DNA from: JAGNXB01 sp964471595
GTDB lineage: Bacteria; Bacteroidota; Bacteroidia; Chitinophagales; Saprospiraceae
Assembly (NCBI GenBank): GCA_964471595.1
Contig: CAYYGN010000014.1
Location: 5,918-69,917, forward strand
Direction: 5' to 3'
DNA: 64,000 bases
This document shows positions 52,173-61,217 of this stretch, one piece after another; the stretch's first letter is position 1, and each line of letters starts with the position of its first letter. The notes beneath the pieces are model-generated. The model had not been told where the DNA came from. It did not search any database and saw only the letters and a program-made list of their open reading frames with translations. The position numbers were made by a program, and so were the translations under genes.

Positions 52173-54821
52173 ATGTGGCAACACCCACTTTTGTTCTGTC
52201 TCATTATGCTCACATTCATGCCTTTGACCACTGACGGTCAGACCACTCCCCTGCTCGATCGCGATCTTTTTTTCGGGAATCCTGAAATCAGCGGCGGCCA
52301 GCTGAGTCCGGACGGGCGCTGGATCGCGTTCATGAAAGAATACGGGGGCATCATGAATATTTGGGTCAAGGCATTCGACGCGCCGTTTGACCAGGCCCGC
52401 CCCCTGACTGACAGCAAAAGGCCCCTCTACGGTTTTTTCTGGTCTTACGACGGCAAATACATCCTTTACGTTCGCGACAAGGACGGCGACGAAAACATCA
52501 ATGTTTTTGCGGTGGATCCTGCGGCGGTCAACGCTGATGGGTCCATTCCCTCCTCGCGCAACCTCACCCCGCTGGAGGAAGTGACAGCCCAGATCTATGC
52601 CGTCAGCCTCAATAATCCCGATCTCCTGATGATAGGACTCAATGACCGGGACCAAGCGTGGCACGATCTGTACAGGCTTTCCATCTCTACCGGCGAACGT
52701 ACCCTCCTTTATGAAAACAAGGACCGGATTACTGCCTACGACTTTGATTGGGACGACAACCTTCGTCTCTTGTACCGCACGGACGAACAGGGGACCACTA
52801 CACTTTTACGGATGGACGGACCTGAAAAACTGACGCCCATTTACGAAACCCTGGTCACCGAACAGGCTTATGTAACCGGTTGGTCGGCCGACAATTCCAG
52901 GGCCTATCTGGTATCCAACAAAGGCGATCTGAACCTGTCCACACTCTTTCTCCTCGACCCGGTCACCGGTATCATGGAGGAGGTGGAGAAGGACCCTCTC
53001 GACAGGGTGGACCTGGGGAGCACCTTGTGGGATCCCTACACTCGCCGACTGATCAATACCTCCTATACCGATGACCGCACACGGATTTACTGGAGGGATA
53101 AAGAGCTGGAGGCGGATTACACTTACCTGCGCTCCCGCTTCCCGGGGCGCGAAATCAGTATCCAAAGTGCCACCCTGGATTTACGCCGATTTCTGGTGAC
53201 CGTATGGGGCGACCGGTATGCCTCCGAATCCTGGTTTTTCGACCGGACGGACCGCAGGCTTATTCTGCAATACACACCAAGGCCGAAACTCAAGGAGGTT
53301 GAAGCCCACCTTTCCGAAATGAAGCCTGTGCGGTATCCCAGCAGCGACGGATTGGAGATCCCCGCCTATCTCACGCTGCCCCAGGGTACAACCGGTAAAA
53401 ATCTGCCGACCGTCATTCTGGTCCATGGCGGACCCAAAGGCCCGAGGGACAACTGGGGGTACAATGCGGAAGCGCAATTTCTCGCCAACCGGGGATACGC
53501 CGTTCTCCAACCCAATTTTCGCGCCAGCGGGGGGTATGGCAAGGCCTTCCTCAATGCCGGCGATCTGCAATGGGGAAAGCTGATGCAGGACGATCTCACC
53601 TGGGGCGTCAGATATCTGGTCGAACAGGGTATCGCTCACCCTAACAAGGTGGTGATCATGGGCGGCAGCTATGGCGGTTATGCCACACTTGCAGGGCTCG
53701 CTTTTACTCCGGACCTCTATGCCGCGGGTGTGGATATCGTGGGTCCCAGCAACCTGTTCACCCTGTTGGCCTCCGTACCCGCCTATTGGGAAGCCGGCCG
53801 TGCCTTTCTGTACGGCATGGTGGGCGACCCCCGCACCGAGGAAGGGGAAGCCCGCATTCGCGAAGCCAGCCCCTTGTTCTCAGCCGACCGGATAAAAAAG
53901 CCTTTGCTGATCATCCAGGGCGCCAATGACCCCCGGGTGAAAAAAGCGGAGGCTGATCAGATCGTGATCGCGCTCAGGGAAAAAGGAGACAAAGTCAGCT
54001 ACCTCCTGGCGGATGATGAAGGTCACGGATTTGCCAAGCCGGTCAACAAGATGGCCATGTACGCCGAGGTGGAACGGTTTCTCGCCGAGGTGGTCGGCGG
54101 ACGTTATCAGCGTGAAATGCCGGATGATGTCGCACGTCGACTCCAAGAATTACGGGTGGATGTGTCAACGGTGGTTTTCACGCCGAAGGAGGAGGTAGCT
54201 TCCACCCAGGAAATACCCGTCATCTCGACCCGTTGGAAGGAAGGCGACGCCACTTACGAAGTCAGCATGGAGGTCCAGGGGCAAAAATTCCCGATGGAAA
54301 TAACCAGGACTGTCCGGCTATCTGAAGGCAAATGGATTGTACGCGAGGAGACCAACGGTCCCATGGGCCAAGTCCAGGACGAATTTTGGTATGACACTGC
54401 ACTTAAACCCCTGCAAAGAGTGATCAACCAAATGGGCCAAAATATCAGCATGCAATTCAAACCCCGATCCGTGGCCCTTGACCTGATGGGGCAATCGATG
54501 GAAATTGCCATGGAAAAAGCTTACCTGCCGGAGGGGCCCGGGATGGATATGCTGGTGGCCGGGATGCCCCTGAGTACGGGATATTCGGTCGTCTTCGACA
54601 TGCCCGATCTGAACGCCCTGAATCCCAAACAAGTGCGCCTTCGCGTCACCGGCGAGGAAGCCATCGAAGGGCAACAAACCCTGGTGGTGGAGATCGTGGC
54701 TATCGAAAATGAAAATGACCGAATGACCCTGTGGATCGACACGACCAATGGATGGGCCGTTCGTACCGAACAATTGCTGCCGGCCATGATGGGCGCCAAA
54801 ATGACCATGGACAGAAAATAG
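52173..54821 (+). CDS. S9-family serine peptidase with extra C-terminal domain
   Basis: 882 residues with a signal peptide (1-22). Residues 30-370 form a WD-like propeller (LSPDGRWIAFM, FWSYDGKYILYVRD), and 390-650 the alpha/beta hydrolase. Catalytic residues: Ser499 in MGGSYGGY, Asp586 in GANDPRV, His618 in DEGHGF. These resemble prolyl oligopeptidase or acylaminoacyl peptidase. The last 220 residues (from about 660) are not part of S9 enzymes; they contain MGQNISMQF and GEEAIEGQQTLVVEIVA segments resembling a DUF3108-like beta-barrel. The gene ends 4 bases before the nuclease gene. Signal and fusion point to a secreted enzyme. Confidence 0.9.
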   Translation: MWQHPLLFCLIMLTFMPLTTDGQTTPLLDRDLFFGNPEISGGQLSPDGRWIAFMKEYGGIMNIWVKAFDAPFDQARPLTDSKRPLYGFFWSYDGKYILYVRDKDGDENINVFAVDPAAVNADGSIPSSRNLTPLEEVTAQIYAVSLNNPDLLMIGLNDRDQAWHDLYRLSISTGERTLLYENKDRITAYDFDWDDNLRLLYRTDEQGTTTLLRMDGPEKLTPIYETLVTEQAYVTGWSADNSRAYLVSNKGDLNLSTLFLLDPVTGIMEEVEKDPLDRVDLGSTLWDPYTRRLINTSYTDDRTRIYWRDKELEADYTYLRSRFPGREISIQSATLDLRRFLVTVWGDRYASESWFFDRTDRRLILQYTPRPKLKEVEAHLSEMKPVRYPSSDGLEIPAYLTLPQGTTGKNLPTVILVHGGPKGPRDNWGYNAEAQFLANRGYAVLQPNFRASGGYGKAFLNAGDLQWGKLMQDDLTWGVRYLVEQGIAHPNKVVIMGGSYGGYATLAGLAFTPDLYAAGVDIVGPSNLFTLLASVPAYWEAGRAFLYGMVGDPRTEEGEARIREASPLFSADRIKKPLLIIQGANDPRVKKAEADQIVIALREKGDKVSYLLADDEGHGFAKPVNKMAMYAEVERFLAEVVGGRYQREMPDDVARRLQELRVDVSTVVFTPKEEVASTQEIPVISTRWKEGDATYEVSMEVQGQKFPMEITRTVRLSEGKWIVREETNGPMGQVQDEFWYDTALKPLQRVINQMGQNISMQFKPRSVALDLMGQSMEIAMEKAYLPEGPGMDMLVAGMPLSTGYSVVFDMPDLNALNPKQVRLRVTGEEAIEGQQTLVVEIVAIENENDRMTLWIDTTNGWAVRTEQLLPAMMGAKMTMDRK

Positions 54822-54825
54822 GGCC

Positions 54826-55413
54826 ATGAAGCACCAGATGTGGACATTTTCTTTCCGGACACGATACGTCAGGGCTGGCTGCGGGATTCGGTCATGGGTT
54901 CGGGCGGTATCCGTCCTGATCCTGGTGTTCGGATTGTCGGGTGCTTCCTGTTCGTCCGGTTCATCGGCAGACCCTGCCCCGCAGGGTGTCAAAAAAGTTT
55001 GGAAGGGCAATGTCGTCAGCATTACGGACGGCGACACTTTCGATGTCCTGAACGGCAGGGAAAAGACCCGCATTCGTCTGGAAGGCATTGATTGTCCGGA
55101 GAAGAAACAGCCCTTTGGTCAACGCGCGCGACAAGCGCTTTCCGAATTGTGTTTCCGTCAACGTGTCCGGGTGGAAGAGACGGGACGCGACCGCAACCGG
55201 CGGGTCATCGCGCGGGTCTACCTGGAAGACGGTCGCTGCATCAACCATGAAATGCTGCGCCAGGGCATGGCCTGGCACTTCACCCGTTATTCGGATGATC
55301 CCGAATACGCCGCTCTGGAACGCCGGGCCAGGATACTGCGGCAGGGCCTGTGGGCCGATACTAATCCCGTTGCTCCCTGGGAATGGAGGACCCGCAAAAG
55401 AAAAGCCCAATGA
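54826..55413 (+). CDS. Thermonuclease-family (staphylococcal nuclease-like) protein
   Basis: 195 residues. A long basic N-terminus with a hydrophobic segment (about 26-41) ends in GASC, a weak lipobox, so it may be a lipoprotein. The SNase domain (60-185) has SITDGDTFDV, IRLEGIDCPE and RRVIARVYLEDG, which hold the calcium-binding and catalytic residues, and a QGMAWHFTRY block. It cleaves DNA and RNA, presumably outside the cytoplasm. Four bases after the S9 peptidase stop codon, so co-transcribed; a role in scavenging macromolecules is plausible. Confidence 0.88.
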   Translation: MKHQMWTFSFRTRYVRAGCGIRSWVRAVSVLILVFGLSGASCSSGSSADPAPQGVKKVWKGNVVSITDGDTFDVLNGREKTRIRLEGIDCPEKKQPFGQRARQALSELCFRQRVRVEETGRDRNRRVIARVYLEDGRCINHEMLRQGMAWHFTRYSDDPEYAALERRARILRQGLWADTNPVAPWEWRTRKRKAQ

Positions 55414-55437
55414 CTCTTGTGCGGGTCATTTCCGCCA

Positions 55438-56685
55438 TTATCGCGGACCGAATACATGCAGGGTAAATGGCACCCACAAACGCCGTTGCTGTCCGTCGGC
55501 ATCCAAGATGATCATGTCCTCCCAATAAAGGGTTACATTTTCCGGGATTCGGTTCACCAAATCCGCCAATAGGCCTGGCTGCCTGCCGTCAATCAGATAC
55601 TGGCGGATTTCCCCTTCGGGTGGCACCACCGATACGCGGGCCTGAAGAACGGAAAGGGGCTTCCTCTCTTTTTCAAAAATGAGCGGATGGCTGGTGGCCG
55701 CCAGAAATTCTTCTCTTCGGACAAACAATCCTGCCGGATCCACTCGTAGGGAATCCCAGACCAAAAAAATGCCCATTCGCCACGACACGATCATATCCCC
55801 GACCCGAAACGGGTCAACCGGCGGATGGGACAACAAGGTATCCACAGCGGCAACATCGCCCACAGGCACCACCAAATCCTCATCCCCGATAAAACGGCTG
55901 TCCGTACGGAAACCGGGAATCGGCACCAGCTCATATCGGGGAAGCGTGGCATACTTGTCTTTGATCCGGTCTATATCAGGCGCTTGAGGATTGTACCTGA
56001 ACATTTTGGATGGCCATCGGGATTGATCCACCACTTGCCAGTCACTATAGTCCTCCCCCCGGTCGATCATCGGCTCGACCCGGTAGCGCGGCCGAAAATT
56101 CTCCCAGGGATTATGCACCTTGATGACGAGACTGGACAATACAATGCCGGTCGATTTGTTGGCCGGGGTATAAAACGTGATTTTGTCCCCCATTTTCAGG
56201 TTGTTGGCGAGCGCAAATTTGGTAGGGACATCCAGAAAATAAACGGTTTGTTGGGTCAGGACTGATTCCTGACCTGCAAGTATCAACGGGAATCCGGATC
56301 GATAAAATCCGCCGGTCAAGGCGTCCGGTTCCGTTGGGAAAACCGGAAATGCCCCGGTACTGTCCACGAGCCCGAAAGGAAGCGGGTCACCCTGCAGGAC
56401 ACTGCGCGCCAAAAGCCCTCGGAGAAAATAGGGTTTGCCATTTTGGAAAAACCGGATCGGTTCATGCATGAGCCGGAATATTTCTTCCAGGGGAATTTCG
56501 ATTTCCGCGCGGAAATAATAAGGCGGCGACCACAGGTGGAGGGGAATGTGATATTCGCCCCAGGCCATTGTCAATTTGTTGTCCTGCCTTGCGGGATTAT
56601 GGTTGGGTTGACCAGATAGGGGCAGATGCCAACAGGTCATGCCGATAAAGCTCACCAGGAAAATGAATGAATTCATGCCACGCAT
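55438..56685 (-). CDS. Unrecognised secreted protein, last gene of the ABC-OmpA operon
   Basis: 415 residues with a signal peptide (about 1-26, ending LPLSGQ). The mature part is beta-rich; segments such as GFPLILAGQESVLTQQTVYFL, LKMGDKITFYTPANKSTG and DMIVSWRMGIFLVWDSLRVD recur without forming a family I know. The ATG at 56685 comes one base after the ATPase stop codon (TGAGATG), so translation is coupled. Because it is co-expressed with an importer it may be an accessory periplasmic factor, but nothing in the sequence shows its job. A second ATG at 56676 is possible. Confidence 0.75.
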   Translation of the reverse strand: MRGMNSFIFLVSFIGMTCWHLPLSGQPNHNPARQDNKLTMAWGEYHIPLHLWSPPYYFRAEIEIPLEEIFRLMHEPIRFFQNGKPYFLRGLLARSVLQGDPLPFGLVDSTGAFPVFPTEPDALTGGFYRSGFPLILAGQESVLTQQTVYFLDVPTKFALANNLKMGDKITFYTPANKSTGIVLSSLVIKVHNPWENFRPRYRVEPMIDRGEDYSDWQVVDQSRWPSKMFRYNPQAPDIDRIKDKYATLPRYELVPIPGFRTDSRFIGDEDLVVPVGDVAAVDTLLSHPPVDPFRVGDMIVSWRMGIFLVWDSLRVDPAGLFVRREEFLAATSHPLIFEKERKPLSVLQARVSVVPPEGEIRQYLIDGRQPGLLADLVNRIPENVTLYWEDMIILDADGQQRRLWVPFTLHVFGPR

Positions 56686-56686
56686 C

Positions 56687-57496
56687 TCAACCCATTTCGG
56701 CAATCCGGACCATCTGGTCTTCGATATGGTAAACCATCTCCACAAATTCTTTATTGCGTTTCATTTCCCGATTGCGATACAACGGTAATTCAATATGCAG
56801 GTGCTCCACAAAAGTGGAAGGTGGTGATTTCATGATATAAATTTCGTCGCCCAGGTAAACGGCCTCGGAGATATCATGGGTCACGAAAATTACGGTAGGA
56901 TGGATCTCTGCCCAGATCCTGGCCAGCATCTCCTGCATCTGAAGCCTGGTTTTGATATCGAGCGCGCCGAAGGGTTCGTCCATGAGGATGACGGAAGCGT
57001 TGGCCAGCAAGCTCCGTGCGATGGCCACCCGCTGGAGTTGTCCTCCTGACAGATTGGGATACTGGGCAAACTTGGATTCATGCCCTTCCAAACCCACCAA
57101 TCTGATGAGTTCCATGGCCCTGTCTTCCCGCTCGGTTCGCGGCATTCCCTTGTACTGGAGCGGCAGGCTGACATTTTCGAGTACTGTCATCCAGGGCAGG
57201 GAGGAATACTGCTGAAAGACCATACTTGCCCTGTTGTCCGGTCCTACCGGACGGCCGTGGATCAGCACCTGACCTTGTGTCGGCTTCTGGAGGCCGGCGA
57301 TATATCGCAGCAAAGTAGATTTTCCACAGCCCGACATCCCCAGAATGACTACGAACTGGCCCTGATCCGGCTTGTCCTCGATCAATAAATCGAGGCCCTT
57401 TATGATGACGGTCTTCCCTTCATCATAGGTTTGGTGTATGCCCCGCAATTCGACAATATTGGGCCACTGGGGATTGTCCTGGAGCTTCATCGCCAT
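56687..57496 (-). CDS. ABC transporter ATP-binding protein (NitT/TauT type)
   Basis: 269 residues. Walker A GMSGCGKST (53-61), Q-loop FQQY (about 93), signature LSGGQ (149-153), Walker B ILMDEP (170-175), H-loop VTHD. It resembles SsuB/TauB/NrtD ATPases. The permease gene lies 9 bases upstream and the secreted-protein gene 1 base downstream. The substrate is not deducible. Confidence 0.92.
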   Translation of the reverse strand: MAMKLQDNPQWPNIVELRGIHQTYDEGKTVIIKGLDLLIEDKPDQGQFVVILGMSGCGKSTLLRYIAGLQKPTQGQVLIHGRPVGPDNRASMVFQQYSSLPWMTVLENVSLPLQYKGMPRTEREDRAMELIRLVGLEGHESKFAQYPNLSGGQLQRVAIARSLLANASVILMDEPFGALDIKTRLQMQEMLARIWAEIHPTVIFVTHDISEAVYLGDEIYIMKSPPSTFVEHLHIELPLYRNREMKRNKEFVEMVYHIEDQMVRIAEMG

Positions 57497-57505
57497 TCCC
57501 CTGAA

Positions 57506-58573
57506 TTATGCCGGTTGCGGAAGTCCATACCGTTGTCTTTTTAGTTTGACCCAGGTCCATACTTCCCAAAAGGTCAATACGGCCATGCAAAAATGAAGCG
57601 CCCAGGCGGTTCCTCCGAACAGATAATCAAACGGTGTTGCCGCCAAGATCAACCCTGTCCATTCGTTGAAGGCGACGAGCCAATAAGCCACTATGAGGAT
57701 ACGCCACAATGTCGAGCGGAAAAACCGCCACGTCACTGCAAGAATACCTGGCGTTGCCTGAATCGATTGGGGGCCGGCCGGTGGGTGTTTGAAAGGAAAC
57801 AACAATCTGTCCGTCCGCTTGAAAACCCGGTCCTGAAAAACACCGATCAGCACAATGATGATCAATAAGGCGAATACTTTGTCCATACGGCCCTGGCGTT
57901 GTCCCACCCGCCAAATAAGGGCCCCGATCCCGCCTTGGGAACTGTCGATATTTTCTGCCACGATGATATACGTCCATGATATGGCAGTCAACACGCGAAT
58001 GTCATCCAAAAGACGTGAGGTTACGGCCGGCCAGTAAACGGTGCGAATGGTTTGCCAGGGTGAGGCACCCAGCGTGTACACCGTCTTCAAAAAAACGTCC
58101 TCAACGTCGTCGATACGCTGCACCACCACCGGCAAGAGGTAAATGAGAATACCGAAGGCCAGAAAATGCACTTTCATCGAAACACCGACCCCAAACCACA
58201 CGATAAACAACCCGGTGACGGCCGTCAGCGGGATGTAGCGCAAGGCTTCAACCTGTCGTTGGAATCCTCCGCGTAAAAGAGGGTACAAGCCGATAGCGAA
58301 ACCCAGTGGAATGGCAATCAATATTGCCTCTACATACCCCGCCAGGTTGATCCCTACCGACCGGCAGACATTCCGGATGACTTCGTTGTCGCGATGAAGA
58401 TCGTCGAACGCGGTCAGCACTCTCCAGGGCGGCGGCAGAATAGCCGGGCTCAGGACGGGCGTCTGTCCCATGGTCAGGGCATGCCAGACAGCCAGCAAGA
58501 TGCCGACGCCTCCTGCAGCCAGCAGCATCGCCGTCTGCCTCGAAAGGGTGCCCCTTAGTGTGAAAAGCGACAT
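57506..58573 (-). CDS. ABC transporter permease (NitT/TauT type)
   Basis: 355 residues. N-terminal helix (about 13-35), a central BPD_transp_1 core of about five helices containing the EAA-like loop (TLGASPWQTIRTVYWPAVTSRL), and additional C-terminal helices (about 270-340) that ordinary SsuC/TauC permeases lack (LWRILIVAYWLVAFNEWTG, WALHFCMAVLTFWEVWTWV). It forms the inner-membrane channel with the ATPase. The extra C-terminal helices may contact the coiled-coil membrane partner; inference only. Confidence 0.88.
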   Translation of the reverse strand: MSLFTLRGTLSRQTAMLLAAGGVGILLAVWHALTMGQTPVLSPAILPPPWRVLTAFDDLHRDNEVIRNVCRSVGINLAGYVEAILIAIPLGFAIGLYPLLRGGFQRQVEALRYIPLTAVTGLFIVWFGVGVSMKVHFLAFGILIYLLPVVVQRIDDVEDVFLKTVYTLGASPWQTIRTVYWPAVTSRLLDDIRVLTAISWTYIIVAENIDSSQGGIGALIWRVGQRQGRMDKVFALLIIIVLIGVFQDRVFKRTDRLLFPFKHPPAGPQSIQATPGILAVTWRFFRSTLWRILIVAYWLVAFNEWTGLILAATPFDYLFGGTAWALHFCMAVLTFWEVWTWVKLKRQRYGLPQPA

Positions 58574-58582
58574 CCGTCCGGC

Positions 58583-60157
58583 TTAGGATCCGACCAACTG
58601 GAATTCCGTCCGCCGGTTCTTGGCCCGGCATTCTTCGGTGCTATTGGATTCGCAACCGGAGACCGGTTTGTCCGGGCCGTTGCCAACAATGACAAACCGG
58701 TTGCGATCCATCCCGTAGGTCTGGTGAAGATAGTCCGCCACTGCCTGGGCCCGCTTGCGGGACAACTCCATATTCATGTTGCGCGATCCTACATTGTCGG
58801 TATTCCCTTCTATGCGAACACGCATGGTGGCAAAGGACCTGGCCACATCTGCAAATTGCAGATCGATGATGGTCTTTGCATTTTCCGAAAGGGCATGGCG
58901 ACCCGTTTCGAAGTTGATACTGACCGGCTTGCTGGCCAGGGCAGGCGCCTGTTTTTCCTTCTGCGTCGGTGCGGAGAAGGAAGGAGCCACTTCGGATTCA
59001 TAACCCCGCCCCTGAAGGTTGGCTGCCTGGACAGCCCCAGTGTAAATGACGTTTCTCCAGGGCGGCGCCATCTTGTCGGCCTGTCCCAGTTCAAAAAATG
59101 TCCTGGCCATTTTGTCATAGAGGTCAGCCCCTTTGACGCCTCTGTACGAAGGATTGAGACCAAAAAAATCCTGGTTGTCCCCATGGCTCGTCCAGCGGAC
59201 ATTGGCCATGGCGCCTTGGGCATCCTCCAGCGAAAAATCGAGGAATTCGGCCAGATAACGCGAGGCTTTTTCCTGGTTGGACGGGTTGTTGTGCAATTCG
59301 GCGACGCCTTTCATCCATCCCTCGTAAAATTTGTGAATGGTTTCGCGGTTGTCGCGGATGAACGAGGCTTTGGCAAAGAAGATGTCGGCGATGATGTGAC
59401 TTTGTTCCCTGGTCGTGAGGAGGACTTTGGACCCCGGCACTTCCCGGATGGCTTCGGCATCAAAGGGACTCCACACGACGGCGGCATCAATATCCGGCGC
59501 CTTGAACATCTGGGAGGCGACGACGGGATCCTGCGCCGCAGCTACCTGCACATCCCCATACCGAAGACCGGCCGCTTCCAGCGCACTCACCAACAAAGTT
59601 TGGGAGGGGGCAGGTTCGGTTACGGCGATTCGCTTGCCCTTCAGATCATTGATCGAATTGATGCCGCGTTTGGCGATGAGTACGTCCCCACCCCGCGACC
59701 AGTCGACCTGCATGAATACCTGAGGGTCGAATTCCCGGAGATCATCCGGAAAGGTGTACAACGGAAAGGCATCGGCCGTCTGCACGAGAATGTCGTACTC
59801 GTCGGCGATCCATGCATTGAGGGCCGCCATCAGATCGTCGTTTTTGACAAACCTGACTTTGATACCGTAGTCCTTGTAAAACCTGGACTGCATGCTGGCT
59901 TCCGATCCTTCGTTGAAATACAACCCCGGAGCATATCCCCCCCAGGTGACCAACTGGACAGTGAGGACGTCATCGTCCTTGCCACCGGCCGTTGATTTTT
60001 GATCCTCTCCGGAACTGAAGTCCCCCTCTCCTGCCTTCTGGAGGAGAGCGCGACCCCATTCGGTCTGTTTGAGCAGATAATTGCCTGCCAACACAACGCC
60101 CCCAACGATAAGGAGAGTGATGAGCAGTTTGCTGAAGGTGGTTAGACGTCTGGCCAT
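58583..60157 (-). CDS. Membrane-anchored substrate-binding protein fused to an OmpA domain
   Basis: 524 residues. An uncleaved-looking membrane helix (about 10-27: LLITLLIVGGVVLAGNYLL) precedes a linker and a NitT/TauT-type periplasmic binding domain (about 63-390) with LVTWGGYAPGLYFNEG, ILVQTADAFPLY, DLKGKRIAVTEPAPSQTLLV and DAAVVWSPFDAEA. The C-terminal 115 residues are an OmpA peptidoglycan-binding domain: FETGRHAL, EGNTDNVGS, ELSRKRAQAVADYL, NRRTEF; two cysteines (GCESNSTEEC) may pair. Thus the receptor is held at both the inner membrane and the cell wall. It sits 9 bases before the permease gene. Solute unknown. Confidence 0.9.
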   Translation of the reverse strand: MARRLTTFSKLLITLLIVGGVVLAGNYLLKQTEWGRALLQKAGEGDFSSGEDQKSTAGGKDDDVLTVQLVTWGGYAPGLYFNEGSEASMQSRFYKDYGIKVRFVKNDDLMAALNAWIADEYDILVQTADAFPLYTFPDDLREFDPQVFMQVDWSRGGDVLIAKRGINSINDLKGKRIAVTEPAPSQTLLVSALEAAGLRYGDVQVAAAQDPVVASQMFKAPDIDAAVVWSPFDAEAIREVPGSKVLLTTREQSHIIADIFFAKASFIRDNRETIHKFYEGWMKGVAELHNNPSNQEKASRYLAEFLDFSLEDAQGAMANVRWTSHGDNQDFFGLNPSYRGVKGADLYDKMARTFFELGQADKMAPPWRNVIYTGAVQAANLQGRGYESEVAPSFSAPTQKEKQAPALASKPVSINFETGRHALSENAKTIIDLQFADVARSFATMRVRIEGNTDNVGSRNMNMELSRKRAQAVADYLHQTYGMDRNRFVIVGNGPDKPVSGCESNSTEECRAKNRRTEFQLVGS

Positions 60158-60172
60158 GAGTAGGTAAGGTTA

Positions 60173-61207
60173 TCAGGCTTCAAAAAAACTGTCGTATTGA
60201 TTGGTCCGGGAAGCCGATTTCTCAACCGGCTTTGCAATGGGCGCATTCAGGTCAAGGACATCCGAATCATTGGCTGCCTTGAGTAAAAGGGTATCCTTTT
60301 CGCTGCCGAGCAACATGGATACTCCCTCCTTTTCCCATTTCTCCAACATCGCGAGACCCTCTTCTTCAAAAACCCCGTTCTGGAGATCCACACTGTCCAT
60401 GAAATTGGAGGACATCTCCATGAATCGCTCCATTTCACCGACTTTTTGGGACACGTCTTCCGCGATAGCTTCCAGGGCCATATCAAACATGTATCTCTGA
60501 TCCGAATTGCCGCTGATGATGTTCATGGCCGACTTCATCGCCGAGTGACTCGTGCGAATGGCCTTTCGTTCCTGCTCCTTGACCTTGACCTGATCCTGGA
60601 TGTCTTCGAGTAGAATTTCCGAGTTTTCGTACATCTTGCCCAAAACGCGATACAGGATTTCCATCTTCCGGTAAAGATCCTCGAGTTTGATGTTGGATTC
60701 TTTGAGTCGACCGGCCTTGCGGGACTTGAGCACCATCACAGCCTGCTTGTCGGTCTCCTTGGCCTTGCTGGCCATTTGCAGGTTGGTGCGGATCTCTCTT
60801 TGGTTGTTGAGAATGATCTCCTTGAGTTTGTGCATCTGTCCGCGAAGGGTCATGATCTGCTTGTTCATTTTGGACAGGTTGCCCTTGAGATCCTCCACAT
60901 AGCTTTTGAGGATACCGATAGGGTCAATCTGCACAAAAATCCCCGTAATCCAGCGCATGACGCTTTTGTACATGTACCAAACCAGGTTGCGGGTCTTCGG
61001 ATCGAGTACCACATAAATGAGGGCAGCCAGTGCCATGAGAAGCAGGGCCAGGTACAGACCGTTGGTCACCAGTCCAATGATGGCCGGCAAAAATTTATAC
61101 AGCAAGTATCCGCCTCCTATGATCAGGCCTCCGAGAAACAGGGCACCGGTCACACCTTCCGGACGCTTCCAGAAAGATTTGGGCTTGAATTCTTCCATGG
61201 TTGTCAT
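60173..61207 (-). CDS. Membrane-anchored coiled-coil protein of unknown function
   Basis: 344 residues. Two membrane helices near the N-terminus (about 19-47 and 48-68), then a long cytoplasmic helical region (about 105-250: LKGNLSKMNKQIMTLRGQMHKL through DIQDQVKVKEQERKA) predicted as coiled coil. The tail ends YDSFFEA. The style recalls PspA/TelA-like membrane-stress proteins, but I see no family signature. The start at 61207 lies 10 bases after the preceding gene; an ATG at 61198 is an alternative. Fifteen bases upstream of the receptor gene. Confidence 0.8.
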   Translation of the reverse strand: MTTMEEFKPKSFWKRPEGVTGALFLGGLIIGGGYLLYKFLPAIIGLVTNGLYLALLLMALAALIYVVLDPKTRNLVWYMYKSVMRWITGIFVQIDPIGILKSYVEDLKGNLSKMNKQIMTLRGQMHKLKEIILNNQREIRTNLQMASKAKETDKQAVMVLKSRKAGRLKESNIKLEDLYRKMEILYRVLGKMYENSEILLEDIQDQVKVKEQERKAIRTSHSAMKSAMNIISGNSDQRYMFDMALEAIAEDVSQKVGEMERFMEMSSNFMDSVDLQNGVFEEEGLAMLEKWEKEGVSMLLGSEKDTLLLKAANDSDVLDLNAPIAKPVEKSASRTNQYDSFFEA

Positions 61208-61217
61208 AATAGGGGAC

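Noticed and set aside
55411..55434. Possible terminator hairpin (AATGAC / GTCATT) between the thermonuclease gene and the ABC-OmpA operon
   Set aside because: Short, A+T-rich stem with a large loop and no T-run.
58724..59995. 423-codon open frame on the plus strand
   Set aside because: Antisense to the OmpA-fused receptor gene with clear domains; low-complexity, histidine- and glycine-rich translation typical of a shadow frame.
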